Shown: positions 18,381-27,307, numbered from the stretch's first letter. The stretch: 64,000 bases of DNA from Psychromonas sp. SA13A (GCF_011378715.1 NZ_WTKU01000014.1:1-64000); one strand, 5' to 3'. The notes: generated from the letters alone by a model not told the origin. Translations and numbers: made by a program.

Positions 18381-18716
18381 ATGCTGTATCAAATTTATTT
18401 TTATGTACCTGAAAATGCACTCGATGCCGTGAAAAAAGCGATGTTTGATGCGGGAGCGGGTGACCTTGGCGAATATCAACAATGTGCTTGGCAAATCTTA
18501 GGGCAAGGACAATTTAAGCCATCAGAAAATGCGACTCCGCATATTGGACAGCCAGATCAGTTAAGCAAATTAAACGAATACAGAGTTGAAATGGTGTGTA
18601 AAGAAAATCGACTTAAAGCCGCATTGAGCGCATTAATCAAGGCGCATCCTTATCAAGAAGTCGCCTATGGTGCGCTACCTATTGTTACCTTAGATAGCTT
18701 TAATAAAGGCTCCTAA
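18381..18716 (+). CDS. YqfO/NIF3-like domain protein
   Basis: 111-residue protein equal to the stand-alone insert domain of NIF3/YqfO proteins (COG3323 type), with a CutA/PII-like ferredoxin fold. Signatures are YQIYFYVPENALDAVKKAMFDAGAG, LGEYQQCAW, GQFKP and the C-terminal AHPYQEVAYGALPI. Role unknown; metal or small-molecule binding is suspected for the fold. GGGAATAT precedes the ATG. It is the last gene of the plus-strand run, convergent with the MFS gene 30 bases away. Confidence 0.78.
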   Translation: MLYQIYFYVPENALDAVKKAMFDAGAGDLGEYQQCAWQILGQGQFKPSENATPHIGQPDQLSKLNEYRVEMVCKENRLKAALSALIKAHPYQEVAYGALPIVTLDSFNKGS

Positions 18717-18746
18717 TAAATAACCTTAATCAATAACGTAAATAAC

Positions 18747-19958
18747 TTACTGTACCGCCTGCAAGGTGTGTTCTTTTTTGTCATGCACAAAATGGCCTAA
18801 ACGCCAGCATAACCAAAATACAACTGCGTATAATAACCCCGCCCCAATCACTACCTGCGTCCATCCACCATGTTGCCAGCAGTAAATAAGATAGAAACCG
18901 CCTAAGCTGCCGGAAACATAATAATGCACTAGGTATAACGCAGTCGCTGTGGCTTTAGATCTTTTTGCCTGTTGGCTAACCCAACCGTAAGCTAAAGAGT
19001 GGGTGAAGAAAGCCCCAAAACTTAATAAATTTAAGCCAATAAAAATGACCACTAAGGAATCATGGCTAGCAACTAGCATGCCTAATAAACCCATTATTGC
19101 ACCAGCTAACATACCTGTAATAGGGCTAAATCGTTGACACCATATCCCCACTAGGCGAGAACTGACCGTTCCCGATAAGTAACATAAGAAAATCATCGCC
19201 GCGATACTAACAGGCATCGCATAAGGTTCACTGACCAAGCGAAACCCTGTCACCGTATATAAATTAATAAATATGGCAAAATTGACACCCCCAATTAACA
19301 TCGCAAAATAGATTTTTTTATTCTTTAAATGCTCAATAATAATATGATGGTATTGAGATAAAGGACTGCTTTGTATTGTATTTTGCTGATTAGGTTGAGG
19401 TAACACCCAAGCAACCACTACCGCACCAATTAAGCTTAACAGCGCCATACAAGCCACCGCCGTTTGCCAGTCGAAATAGTCCGTGAGCATGCCACCAAAC
19501 AAACGCCCAGAAATTCCCCCCAGAGAGTTGGCACTGATATACGCACCAATGCCGTGACTAAAAGCTTTTGCTGAAAACTCTTCAGCCATATAAGCAACAG
19601 CAACAGCGGTGAACCCAGCCAGTGCCATGCCCATTAAAGCACGGCTAATGGTCAGTAATAATAAACTGTCAGTCAATAATGAAGTTAAACCAATGGCGGG
19701 TAATAAAAACAAACTAATTAGCAGCACTTTGCGGCGGCCTATTCGTTCAGAGGCAAAGGCCCAAGGTAATAACATTAATGCTAGGGTCAAGGTGCCCGCA
19801 GCTAATAACCAGTTGATGTGGGTAGCCGATACAGCAAAGTGATCCGCTAAAACGGGTAACATAGGTTGAAATAAATAGAGATTACAAAATACTAAAAATG
19901 AACCAAAAGCGAGTGCGGCACTGACTTTATAATAGGCTTTACTGCGAAACTCAATCAT
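18747..19958 (-). CDS. MFS transporter, YnfM-like
   Basis: Major facilitator superfamily exporter of about 403 residues with twelve predicted helices. The conserved cytoplasmic loop motif is seen as FASERIGRRKVLLIS after helix 2, and a second-half counterpart in the middle of the protein. It matches the YnfM type (inner-membrane efflux, substrate unknown). The ATG at 19958 gives the family-like N-terminus; a TTG at 20000 would add 14 hydrophobic residues. It is divergent from a LysR gene 101 bases away, the same arrangement as ynfL-ynfM in E. coli, so the LysR protein likely controls it. Confidence 0.78.
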   Translation of the reverse strand: MIEFRSKAYYKVSAALAFGSFLVFCNLYLFQPMLPVLADHFAVSATHINWLLAAGTLTLALMLLPWAFASERIGRRKVLLISLFLLPAIGLTSLLTDSLLLLTISRALMGMALAGFTAVAVAYMAEEFSAKAFSHGIGAYISANSLGGISGRLFGGMLTDYFDWQTAVACMALLSLIGAVVVAWVLPQPNQQNTIQSSPLSQYHHIIIEHLKNKKIYFAMLIGGVNFAIFINLYTVTGFRLVSEPYAMPVSIAAMIFLCYLSGTVSSRLVGIWCQRFSPITGMLAGAIMGLLGMLVASHDSLVVIFIGLNLLSFGAFFTHSLAYGWVSQQAKRSKATATALYLVHYYVSGSLGGFYLIYCWQHGGWTQVVIGAGLLYAVVFWLCWRLGHFVHDKKEHTLQAVQ

Positions 19959-20059
19959 CAACGTGATCACCAATAGGAAACAAGAGCAAAACAGTAGCAA
20001 GTTACTTGGAATAGTGAAAATATATAATAATTATCACTTCAATAGTTTTTGGTTATAGT

Positions 20060-20929
20060 ATGGATACAAGACTTCTCACCTATTTTGCCGCAGTAGCAAA
20101 GTATCAAAATATCACCCATGCCGCTAAGGCGCTTCATATCGCACAACCTGCTTTGAGTGTTGCAATTAAAAAATTAGAAGCACAACTAGAGCTGGATCTG
20201 TTTCGTCGTAATGAACGAAAAATTACGCTTACTCATGAAGGTGAAATATTGCTGGGTCATGCAAAACAGATCATTCAACAATTAGATGATGCAACGCTTG
20301 CCATGAAAGAATTAAGAGGGCTAGAGAAGGGGGAAGTGCGCTTAGGTGTGCCCAGTATCATGGGCTCCTATTATTTTCCCGATGTACTAATGGCATTTAA
20401 AAGCCGCTATCCTAAATTAAAACTGGTGATGATTGAAGCAGGCGCGCAGTCGATACAAAAAATGTTACTCGATGGCGATATTGACCTAGGGATTATTCAA
20501 GCGCGTAACTTGCCGGAAGCATTGGATTCAGAACATCTGATCCGTTCACAAATGGTAGCTGTGGTGCATACTGAACATGAGTTTGCCGATAAAAAGTCAC
20601 TTTCCTTTGCAGAATTCTTTTCTCAAGAATTAATCATGTTTAAGCAGGGGTACTTTCACCGTGAAATATTAGATGATATTTGCCGGCAACAAAAATTAAC
20701 GGCTAACTTCTCCTTTGAGACTAATTTACTGGCGGTTATGCTGAAGATTGTAAAACGTGATTTTGCCATTTCAGCCTTACTTGAACTCGCGACTGAAAAA
20801 GAGCCCGATATTATTTCCATTCCTTTTGAAGAGCCTATCTTCCTTGATATTTCCATTGCATGGAGGAAGAAAGGCTACTTATCTATAGCTGACCGAACCT
20901 TCCTAGAGTTTGTAAAACAAAATCACTAA
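20060..20929 (+). CDS. LysR-family regulator, YnfL-like
   Basis: 289-residue LysR regulator. The N-terminal winged helix (1-60) has TYFAAVAKYQNITHAAKALHI followed by QPALSVAIKKLEAQL; the effector domain starts around 90 (GEVRLGVPSIMGSYYFP). Divergent from the MFS gene, it is the probable controller of that promoter. The short shared region (19959-20059) should hold its binding site; no T-N11-A site was picked with confidence. Confidence 0.82.
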   Translation: MDTRLLTYFAAVAKYQNITHAAKALHIAQPALSVAIKKLEAQLELDLFRRNERKITLTHEGEILLGHAKQIIQQLDDATLAMKELRGLEKGEVRLGVPSIMGSYYFPDVLMAFKSRYPKLKLVMIEAGAQSIQKMLLDGDIDLGIIQARNLPEALDSEHLIRSQMVAVVHTEHEFADKKSLSFAEFFSQELIMFKQGYFHREILDDICRQQKLTANFSFETNLLAVMLKIVKRDFAISALLELATEKEPDIISIPFEEPIFLDISIAWRKKGYLSIADRTFLEFVKQNH

Positions 20930-20954
20930 AGGGGCCTGTGTGATAGATAACTGA

Positions 20955-21458
20955 TTACTTAATTTGCGATGGGGCAGTCATCTTTTTACCAATTAACTGC
21001 TTTTGAATATAATCTTGAATAGGTGCATCTAAACAAGATTTACTCAAATATTGTTGTCCACCTTGCTCTAAATTCAGCATAAAGCCCACATCTGTTTCGC
21101 AAAAACTATTAATAGACTGCCAAGATAATTGGTTGTTGATGTAAACACTTTTATTTTCAATACCTTGTTCATCGAAAATAAGGGTGATTTTGTTACCTGC
21201 GTTTTTACTCATCATTTGTCGCATTAACCACCATGAACGACGGTATTTAAAGCTAAAATATTCTAATACTGCAATGCCAAAGAAAAACCATGCCAGTAAA
21301 CCTTGCACTTCAGTTGCAAACAAAAAAAACAAACCAGCTAAAATTAAACCTGCCATAAACACAAAACGCGGCTTTTGTGGCCCTTTTAATAACATCGATT
21401 GGTCAAAGCATTCGCCATAATGTGCTCGGTCTAATATAAAGTGCGTTTCAAACTGCAT
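20955..21458 (-). CDS. YcxB-like membrane protein
   Basis: 167 residues with two adjacent membrane helices (about 32-50 and 53-69), then a soluble C-terminal domain of the YcxB type (ITLIFDEQGIENKS, then SWQSINSFCETDVGFMLNL, then YLSKSCLD). Function unknown. It stands alone, facing the LysR gene tail to tail with only 25 bases between them. Confidence 0.7.
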   Translation of the reverse strand: MQFETHFILDRAHYGECFDQSMLLKGPQKPRFVFMAGLILAGLFFLFATEVQGLLAWFFFGIAVLEYFSFKYRRSWWLMRQMMSKNAGNKITLIFDEQGIENKSVYINNQLSWQSINSFCETDVGFMLNLEQGGQQYLSKSCLDAPIQDYIQKQLIGKKMTAPSQIK

Positions 21459-21632
21459 GCTTAACCTATCTTGTCTAAAAATATAAATAACGATTATACC
21501 TTCTTCTCTCCACCGTAAGCTAATTTATCGAGACTATCTTATGATAATTTTGTCGCTGTTTATCTTCATTTGAAGTGGTAACATATAATCATATTCTTCA
21601 ATGCTTTATTAATAATGGGATGGGTTGGTAAA

Positions 21633-22811
21633 ATGAAAAAAGAAACGCAGATAGTAACTTTAGGCCGTGATAAAAAATGGGCAAATGGCGTCATTAATCC
21701 ACCGGTAGTGCGTGCGTCTACCATGACATTTGAAACCATGGAAGAGATGCGTTTTGCTGCAAAAAATAAAGCAAACGGTTCATTGTTTTACGGTCGCCGT
21801 GGTGGACCAACACATTTTGCATTTCAAGCTGCCATTTCAGAATTAGAAGGTGGCGTAGGTACCGCTTTATATCCATCGGGGTCTGCAGCAATTAGTAATT
21901 CACTTATATCTTTCTTAAAATCTGGCGACCATCTATTAATGGTTGATAGTGCTTATGAACCAACGCGGGCATTGTGTGACACTTTACTCGCTGGCTTTGG
22001 TATCGAAACCACCTACTATGACCCAATGATTGGTGCTGGCATTAAAGACCTTATTCAAGACAATACCAAAGTATTATTTTTAGAATCTCCAGGTTCAATC
22101 ACCATGGAAATTCAAGACGTACCGACATTAAGTAAAATCGCCCACGAGCACGGTGTGGTAGTGATGTTAGATAATACCTGGGCTTCACCAATTAACTCTC
22201 GTCCATTTGATATGGGCGTTGATATTTCTATTCAAGCGGCTACCAAATACATAGTAGGACACTCCGATGTGATGATGGGGACTGCGACCTCGAATGAAGC
22301 ACATTGGGAACAGTTACGTGAAAACAGTTATTTGATGGGGCAATGTACGTCACCGGATGATGTGTACCTTGCCAGTCGTGGCCTGCGCACATTAGGTGTG
22401 AGAATGGCGCAGCATGAAAAGAATGCATTACAAGTTGCCAACTGGTTAGCAACACGTCCAGAAGTGGATCATATTCGCCATCCTGCTTTTGAATCTTGTC
22501 CTGGGCATGAGTTCTTTAAACGTGATTTTAGCGCATCAAATGGATTATTTTCCTTTGTGTTAAAAGAAGGTAATAGTCATGCTTTAACGGCTTTAGTCGA
22601 GAATATGCATCATTTTAAAATGGGCTTTTCATGGGGGGGATTTGAAAGCTTAATTTTAAGTGTATCGGGCATCGATAAGATTAGAACTGTGACCAAATGG
22701 GATAGCAGTAAACCTTTGATCCGTGTTCATATTGGTTTAGAGAGTCCTGATGATTTAATTGCCGATTTAGAAGCAGGTTTTGATCGTTTTAATGCTGCGC
22801 TAAATAAATAG
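21633..22811 (+). CDS. metC: Cystathionine beta-lyase MetC
   Basis: PLP enzyme that splits cystathionine to homocysteine, pyruvate and ammonia in methionine synthesis. 392 residues from the ATG at 21633. Motifs seen are YGRRGGPTHFAFQ near the N-terminus, YPSGSAAISNSL, DNTWASPINSRPFDMGVD and the PLP-lysine segment AATKYIVGHSDVMMG. WGGFESL near the C-terminus is typical of MetC over MetB. An ATG 18 bases upstream is an alternative start. No MetJ-type box was recognised upstream. Confidence 0.93.
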   Translation: MKKETQIVTLGRDKKWANGVINPPVVRASTMTFETMEEMRFAAKNKANGSLFYGRRGGPTHFAFQAAISELEGGVGTALYPSGSAAISNSLISFLKSGDHLLMVDSAYEPTRALCDTLLAGFGIETTYYDPMIGAGIKDLIQDNTKVLFLESPGSITMEIQDVPTLSKIAHEHGVVVMLDNTWASPINSRPFDMGVDISIQAATKYIVGHSDVMMGTATSNEAHWEQLRENSYLMGQCTSPDDVYLASRGLRTLGVRMAQHEKNALQVANWLATRPEVDHIRHPAFESCPGHEFFKRDFSASNGLFSFVLKEGNSHALTALVENMHHFKMGFSWGGFESLILSVSGIDKIRTVTKWDSSKPLIRVHIGLESPDDLIADLEAGFDRFNAALNK

Positions 22812-22867
22812 TAAGTAACTAGCTTAAATTCGCATAATCAGTTTATGCTTATTTAGTGAATCGAAAG

Positions 22868-22889
22868 AAGGAGCCATTTGGCTCCTTTT
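22868..22889 (+). terminator. Intrinsic terminator after metC
   Basis: AAGGAGCC and GGCTCCTT form an 8-bp stem with ATTT loop, followed by TT. Confidence 0.8.
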
Positions 22890-22973
22890 GTGTTTTAGCA
22901 TTCGCTATTTATCACATTGAGTGAATTCAACTCTGAAGCCGATTAACAAGAAAATAAAAATGAGCACAATAGA

Positions 22974-23891
22974 ATGACTTTTTATATTTTAGGCCTAGCG
23001 ATTTTATCTGTGTTTCCGTTCTGCAAAATAACATTCTTCAAACAACCAATTTGGCTATGGTTATTGATTTTGAGTGTACTCAGTGCTGCACTCGAAGGTC
23101 ATATCAATATAGTTGGGCTGGTGGTTATTACGTTTTATGTTGCTTTATATTACGGCACACTCAATATAAAACAGCCAATAATAAACAAAGCAATAACCAT
23201 CGCGTTTATAGGTGCGGCATTGGGTCTTGCACTGCATTATGTACCTGGTTTTAATAACTTACCGATTGTTGTTAATGAGCAAATTAGCAGTGATGCTATC
23301 GCTTATACGCTTTACGCTAACTTCGATAAGGCTATTGCGGGTTTGTTATTGAGCGCTTACTACTTTTCAACGCTAGCGCCAAAACGACAGCGAACTTTAG
23401 ATTCAAAGGGCATAGATTCAAAGAGCATAGACTCAAAAAGCTTAGCTTCAAAAAAACTAGCTTTAAAACAACCTGTTTTAATAATTATCGGCACTATTTT
23501 AACTACACTTATTGTGGCTTTATTACTTGGTATTGTCAGCTTTAACCCTAAAGTACCTGATTTTTGGTTGGCATTTATTGCGATCAATTTACTTTTTACC
23601 TGCGTTGCAGAAGAGGCTTTATTTAGAGGACTTTTGCAAACTAAGCTTTCACAACAAATCATATCAGCTCGATTTGCAATACTCGCACCTATCATTATTG
23701 CCTGCATTTTTGCGCTGGCGCACTTTATGGGCGGGGTTAATTACATTTTGGTTTCAGCTGTGGCAGGGTTTGGTTATGGTTATATTTTTTATAAAACCCA
23801 GCGTTTAGAGTGGGCAATCTTATGTCATTGGTTAGTAAATGTGTGTCACTTCTTTTTATTCACTTATCCGATGATTAAGCTTCAAGCATAA
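22974..23891 (+). CDS. CPBP-family intramembrane glutamic protease
   Basis: 305-residue polytopic membrane protein. The CPBP (Abi/CAAX-like) active-site signature is present: E213, E214 and R218 in AEEALFRGLL, H250 in ALAHFMGG, and H285 in ILCHWLVN. Such proteins act as intramembrane proteases, with roles including prenyl-protein processing or bacteriocin immunity. Between the N-terminal helices and the catalytic half, residues 143-167 are five near-repeats of D-S-K-x-[IL], encoded by 15-bp repeats, an unusual hydrophilic insert. The ATG lacks a good ribosome-binding site. It stands alone, next to a repeat array. Confidence 0.8.
   Translation: MTFYILGLAILSVFPFCKITFFKQPIWLWLLILSVLSAALEGHINIVGLVVITFYVALYYGTLNIKQPIINKAITIAFIGAALGLALHYVPGFNNLPIVVNEQISSDAIAYTLYANFDKAIAGLLLSAYYFSTLAPKRQRTLDSKGIDSKSIDSKSLASKKLALKQPVLIIIGTILTTLIVALLLGIVSFNPKVPDFWLAFIAINLLFTCVAEEALFRGLLQTKLSQQIISARFAILAPIIIACIFALAHFMGGVNYILVSAVAGFGYGYIFYKTQRLEWAILCHWLVNVCHFFLFTYPMIKLQA
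23400..23474 (+). repeat. Five 15-bp in-frame repeats in the CPBP gene
   Basis: Five 15-base units of type GATTCAAAGAGCATA code for D-S-K-x-I/L pentapeptides, the last two degenerate (LASKK, LALKQ). They lie in a linker between membrane helices. Confidence 0.85.
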
Positions 23892-23897
23892 GTAAGC

Positions 23898-24545
23898 AAA
23901 CCACGAAAAGTAAAAAATGGTTAAATTAAAAGCTTTTTAAAGTCAAAAGCTAATTAACCACGAAGGCACGAAGGGTGAAGAAGGTAAGGTCCAAAGCTTT
24001 TTTAAATATTTATTTGGTTGGTCTGTGTTGGTTTCCTTCGTGTTCTTCGTGAAGCGCAGCGCTTCGTGGTTGCTTGAGTTTTTAAAGTCAAAGGCGATTT
24101 AACCACGAAGGCACGAAGGGTGGAGAAGGTAAGGTCCAAAGCTTTTTTAAATATTTAATGGGTTTGTGTTGTTTTCCTTCGTGCTCTTCGTGAAGCGCAG
24201 CGCTTCGTGGTTGCTTATTATTTTTAAAATCAAAGGCGATTTAACCACGAAGGCACGAAGGGTGAAGAAGGTAAGGTCAAAAAATTTCAAATATTTATTT
24301 GGTTGGTCTGTGTTGGTTTTCTTCGTGTTATTCATGAAGCGCAGCGCTTCGTGGTTGCTTATTTTTTTAAAATCAAAGGCGATTTAACCACGAAGGCACG
24401 GAGGATGAAGAAGGTAAGATAAAAATAATTATTTTCTAGATTTTTCCTTCGTGCTCTTCGTGAAGCGTAGCGCTTCGTGGTTGCTTGAGTTTTTAAAGTC
24501 AAAAGCGTGTTAACCGCCAAGACTCGAAGGGTGGGGAAGGTTTTT
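23898..24545. repeat. ACCACGAAG repeat array of about 143-bp units
   Basis: Units start with ACCACGAAGG at 23957, 24102, 24244 and 24387, with a degenerate start at 24513 and a decayed one near 23911. Spacing is 142-145 bp for the well-kept copies. Each unit runs ACCACGAAGGCACGAAGG, then an AT-rich middle, then CCTTCGTG with CTTCGTGAAGCGCAGCGC, then CTTCGTGGTTGCTT and an AAAGTCAAAGGC linker. Outer arms are inverted repeats, so each unit can fold back on itself. Several short open frames in it have no coding character. Confidence 0.92.
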
Positions 24546-24638
24546 ATTATGGGTGCTTTTTATTATGTTCAGCTTTATCATGGCGACTTGTTTTTCTATA
24601 CCGCATTATCTTAAAAAAGCCTAAGGAACCCTCGGAAA

Positions 24639-25676
24639 ATGAAGAAAACTATATTCATCGCAATAATTGTGTCGTTGATTGCAATATCATTTTTACCAAA
24701 ATTTCTTTCTTTTGAGCGAACGCCATTTCAAAAAAATTGGATTACTTACAAACAACAATTCATCGAGTCCGGACGAGCGCTTGATGGTGAGAACAATAAT
24801 ATCTCAAGCAGCGAAGGACAGGGTTTTGCATTATTGTTTGCCGTATTTTCTAATGATAGAGATCAGTTTCAAGAGATGTGGGCATGGACACAAAAAAATA
24901 TGCAGCGCGAAGATCACTTATTCCGCCAACAATATACGGCTACCGAAAAAGGGCTGTGTGATAATCAATGTATCTCTGCTCAAAGCAATGCAAGCAATGG
25001 CGATATCATTATTGCGTGGGCTTTATTAGCGGCAGAAAATAAATGGGATCGTCAAATTTATCTTGTTGAAGGGTTGCGAGTGTTAGATGCTATTAAAACT
25101 AAACTTATTCGTCAAAAATTCGGTTATCAGCTGATCTTACCAAGTGAAACAGATTTTGAATTACCCGCTGACAGCATTCAGCTCAATTTATCCTACTGGG
25201 TATTCCCCGCTTTAAATCTATTTACTGAAGTAACAGGCGATCCTATTTGGGCTGAAGTCTATAAATCAGGAACATCACTGTTGGAAACAGCTCGCTTTGG
25301 TGATTGGAACTTACCTGCGGATTGGATGATTCTGTCAGATGATAAAGTAAGTTTACAAGATGCTATCTCTGCTGAATATGGAGATAATGCGAGTAAATTA
25401 CCGCTTTATCTAATGTTAGCGCAAGATTATCAAACACAATTAATAACTCCATTTATCAATTTTTGGGCTAAGAACCCTTTACCTGCCTCGATGAACTTAC
25501 TAACAGGCCAAGCTTCATTGCAAACGGCTAATAGTGGAATACAGGCGATTAAAGCCCTCACAGAAGCCAGAATGAATAATACAGAAGCTAAACCATTGCC
25601 CGAAGTAACAGCAGAAACAGACTATGACTCTGCGACCTTGATTTTATTATCACAGCTTCCAATTGTGAAAAAGTAA
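24639..25676 (+). CDS. Glycoside hydrolase family 8 endoglucanase-like protein
   Basis: 345 residues with an N-terminal signal or anchor (KTIFIAIIVSLIAISFLP). The GH8 catalytic acid E59 lies in SSSEGQGFALLFAVF and the conserved D122 in ASNGDIIIAWALL; SYWVFPALNLF is also typical. GH8 enzymes cut beta-1,4 glucans; the closest well-known member is BcsZ of cellulose synthase operons, but no bcs gene is near. Periplasmic or secreted. It stands alone between two arrays of the ACCACGAAG repeat, which raises the chance that it was acquired or moved as a unit. Confidence 0.85.
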   Translation: MKKTIFIAIIVSLIAISFLPKFLSFERTPFQKNWITYKQQFIESGRALDGENNNISSSEGQGFALLFAVFSNDRDQFQEMWAWTQKNMQREDHLFRQQYTATEKGLCDNQCISAQSNASNGDIIIAWALLAAENKWDRQIYLVEGLRVLDAIKTKLIRQKFGYQLILPSETDFELPADSIQLNLSYWVFPALNLFTEVTGDPIWAEVYKSGTSLLETARFGDWNLPADWMILSDDKVSLQDAISAEYGDNASKLPLYLMLAQDYQTQLITPFINFWAKNPLPASMNLLTGQASLQTANSGIQAIKALTEARMNNTEAKPLPEVTAETDYDSATLILLSQLPIVKK

Positions 25677-26010
25677 CGTTGTTGGGTTTTGCACTTTTAA
25701 AATCACAAGCTGATTAACTAGGAAGGTTTGAAGGTTGAGAAAGATAAAGTCAAAAGCCCTTTAACCAGGAAGGCGCGAAGGGTAAGAAGGTTAGGTCATA
25801 ACAATAACTTTTATGTTTTTAAGCCTTGCTTCGTGGTCGCTTGATTTTTAAAGTCAAAAGCTGTTTAACCACGAAGGCACGAAGAGGGGGGAAGGTAAGA
25901 TCAAAATAATTATTTTTTGCACCTTAAGGTTTTTACTTCGTGTTCTTCGTGAAGCGTAGCGCTTCGTGGTTGCTTTAATTTTTAAAGTCAAAGCAACAAC
26001 AAAGGGTGAG
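25677..26010. repeat. ACCACGAAG repeat copies right of the GH8 gene
   Basis: Two full but diverged units and one decayed one: starts near 25710 (ACTAGGAAGG), 25774 (ACCAGGAAGG) and 25868 (ACCACGAAGG), with the right arm CTTCGTGAAGCGTAGCGC leading into CTTCGTGGTT around 25947-25973. Confidence 0.85.
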
Positions 26011-26090
26011 GAAGGTTAAGTACTTAACTTCATACGACGTTAAGTCGTTATTAGTAAAGTATAAATATTGATTAAAGTTTGTGGGTGTCC
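26011..26090. repeat. 80-bp duplicated segment, copy 1
   Basis: Runs from GAAGGTTAAGTACTTAACTT to AAAGTTTGTGGGTGTCC. A second copy of the same length lies at 26277-26356. Both end in GGGTGTCC, which resembles an insertion-sequence terminus (TGGACACCC inverted). Confidence 0.7.
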
Positions 26091-26195
26091 TGCTCTTTTT
26101 GTTTATTTCAATCGATTTTGTAGAGGGGAAGCAAATAAGTCACCCTCATAGTATATTGAGGCCGATGATACTTATTATGCTCAATATAACTAATT

Positions 26196-26276
26196 TCTCG
26201 CTTCGTGATTACTTGATTCTTTAAAGAGCAAAAGAAAGATAAAAAGCCGATTAACCACGAAGACACGAAGGGTAAA
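26196..26276. repeat. Isolated decayed ACCACGAAG repeat unit
   Basis: A right arm GCTTCGTGATTACTTG near 26207 and a left arm ACCACGAAGACACGAAGG near 26254 belong to the same repeat family as the arrays at 6.3 and 24 kb. Confidence 0.75.
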
Positions 26277-26356
26277 GAAGGTTAGGTAATTAACTTTATA
26301 GCAAGTTAAGTGGTTGTTAATAAAGTATTAATCTTAATTAAAGTTTATGGGTGTCC
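26277..26356. repeat. 80-bp duplicated segment, copy 2
   Basis: Second copy of the segment at 26011-26090, with the same length, clear similarity throughout and the same ending GGGTGTCC. It also follows directly on a GAAGG end of an ACCACGAAG unit, as copy 1 does. Confidence 0.7.
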
Positions 26357-26452
26357 AACACTTTGTCGATGTACAGATAATAATATTGACCCCGCACTTT
26401 TGAGTGGCAATAAGTGATATCCCATGACCACACTTCATTCGCTTTATTAGCT
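26357..26452 (-). pseudogene. IS3-family transposase fragment
   Basis: On the minus strand a short open stretch reads KANEVWSWDITYCHSKVRG followed by QYYYLYID, which matches the start of the DDE core of IS3-family OrfB (pattern VWSWDITYL..PVRG.YYYLY). It is preceded by a stop codon and runs out after about 30 residues, so only a fragment of the gene remains. The first catalytic aspartate is retained; the rest of the core is absent. Confidence 0.75.
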
Positions 26453-26722
26453 GCTTAATAAAACCAGAGTGTAGTTTAAATAAGCATAATTGTTGACATG
26501 ATTTTTAAACGGGAAAATAGTTTAACCTCCTCAGTTTAATGCGAAGTGTTAGCTAAAGTGAGGAGCAGGCTGATAATTTCCTTTGATTACATTGTCTAGG
26601 CGATCGCCTTACATTAATTTTAATATCGAGACAGTAACTCTAAGGTCATAAATTTACTATTAGGCTCTTCTTTATAACATTAACTTAAAAATATTTTTAT
26701 TCTTTTCATTGGTGACTTTATT
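26453..26722. other. Gap upstream of DUF938 gene, nothing recognised
   Basis: AT-rich sequence between the transposase fragment and the methyltransferase gene. It probably holds further unrecognisable insertion-sequence remains and the promoter of the next gene. Confidence 0.4.
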
Positions 26723-27307
26723 ATGTCGAAAGATTTTTCTACTTCTTGTGAACGCAATCAGCAACCTATCTTAGAGCAACTTTCTATTTATTTTAAAGAT
26801 AGTAAACAAGTACTTGAAATAGGCTCGGGTACAGGACAACATGCTGTGTTTTTTGCGCAATCTCTGCCGCATTTAATATGGAACACTAGTGATATGCTTG
26901 ATAATCACAAGAGTATTAAAGCATGGAAGCAAGATGAGGAGGTAAAGAATATTGTTGATCCTATCGAGTTTCACTTTGGTAAAAATGATTGGCCAGATTT
27001 AGATATCGATGCAATTTTCACCGCTAATACAACGCATATTATGCAACGTGAAGAAGCTAAGTTGATGATGGAAATGGTGGCAACCCATTTACCTAGTGGC
27101 GGTGTGTTTTGTCAATATGGTCCTTTTAATGTTAATGGTGAATACACAAGTGACGGTAACCGATCTTTTGATCAACACCTTGCTGAGAGTGATTGCGGTG
27201 GAATTCGAGATATCGAAGAGCTAACAGAGTGGGCGATTGGCATGCAGCTCGCTTATAAAGTACCAATGCCAGCGAATAACTTTTTATTAGTATGGAGGGT
27301 TATTTAA
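26723..27307 (+). CDS. DUF938 SAM-dependent methyltransferase-like protein
   Basis: 194-residue cytoplasmic protein of the DUF938 family with a class I methyltransferase fold. Motif I is VLEIGSGTGQHAVFFAQ (about 30-46). The family start (CERNQQPIL) and FTANTTHIM, GPFNVNGEYTSDGNRSFD and the C-terminal MPANNFLLVWR are clear. The substrate is unknown. It stands alone. Confidence 0.85.
   Translation: MSKDFSTSCERNQQPILEQLSIYFKDSKQVLEIGSGTGQHAVFFAQSLPHLIWNTSDMLDNHKSIKAWKQDEEVKNIVDPIEFHFGKNDWPDLDIDAIFTANTTHIMQREEAKLMMEMVATHLPSGGVFCQYGPFNVNGEYTSDGNRSFDQHLAESDCGGIRDIEELTEWAIGMQLAYKVPMPANNFLLVWRVI

Noticed and set aside
24166-24387. 73-codon frame inside the repeat array
   Set aside because: Made of the repeat unit itself, broken differently in each copy.
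23898-24545. Regular repeat array that could be taken for a CRISPR
   Set aside because: Units are about 143 bp, the whole unit is conserved rather than short repeats with unique spacers, and no cas gene is near.
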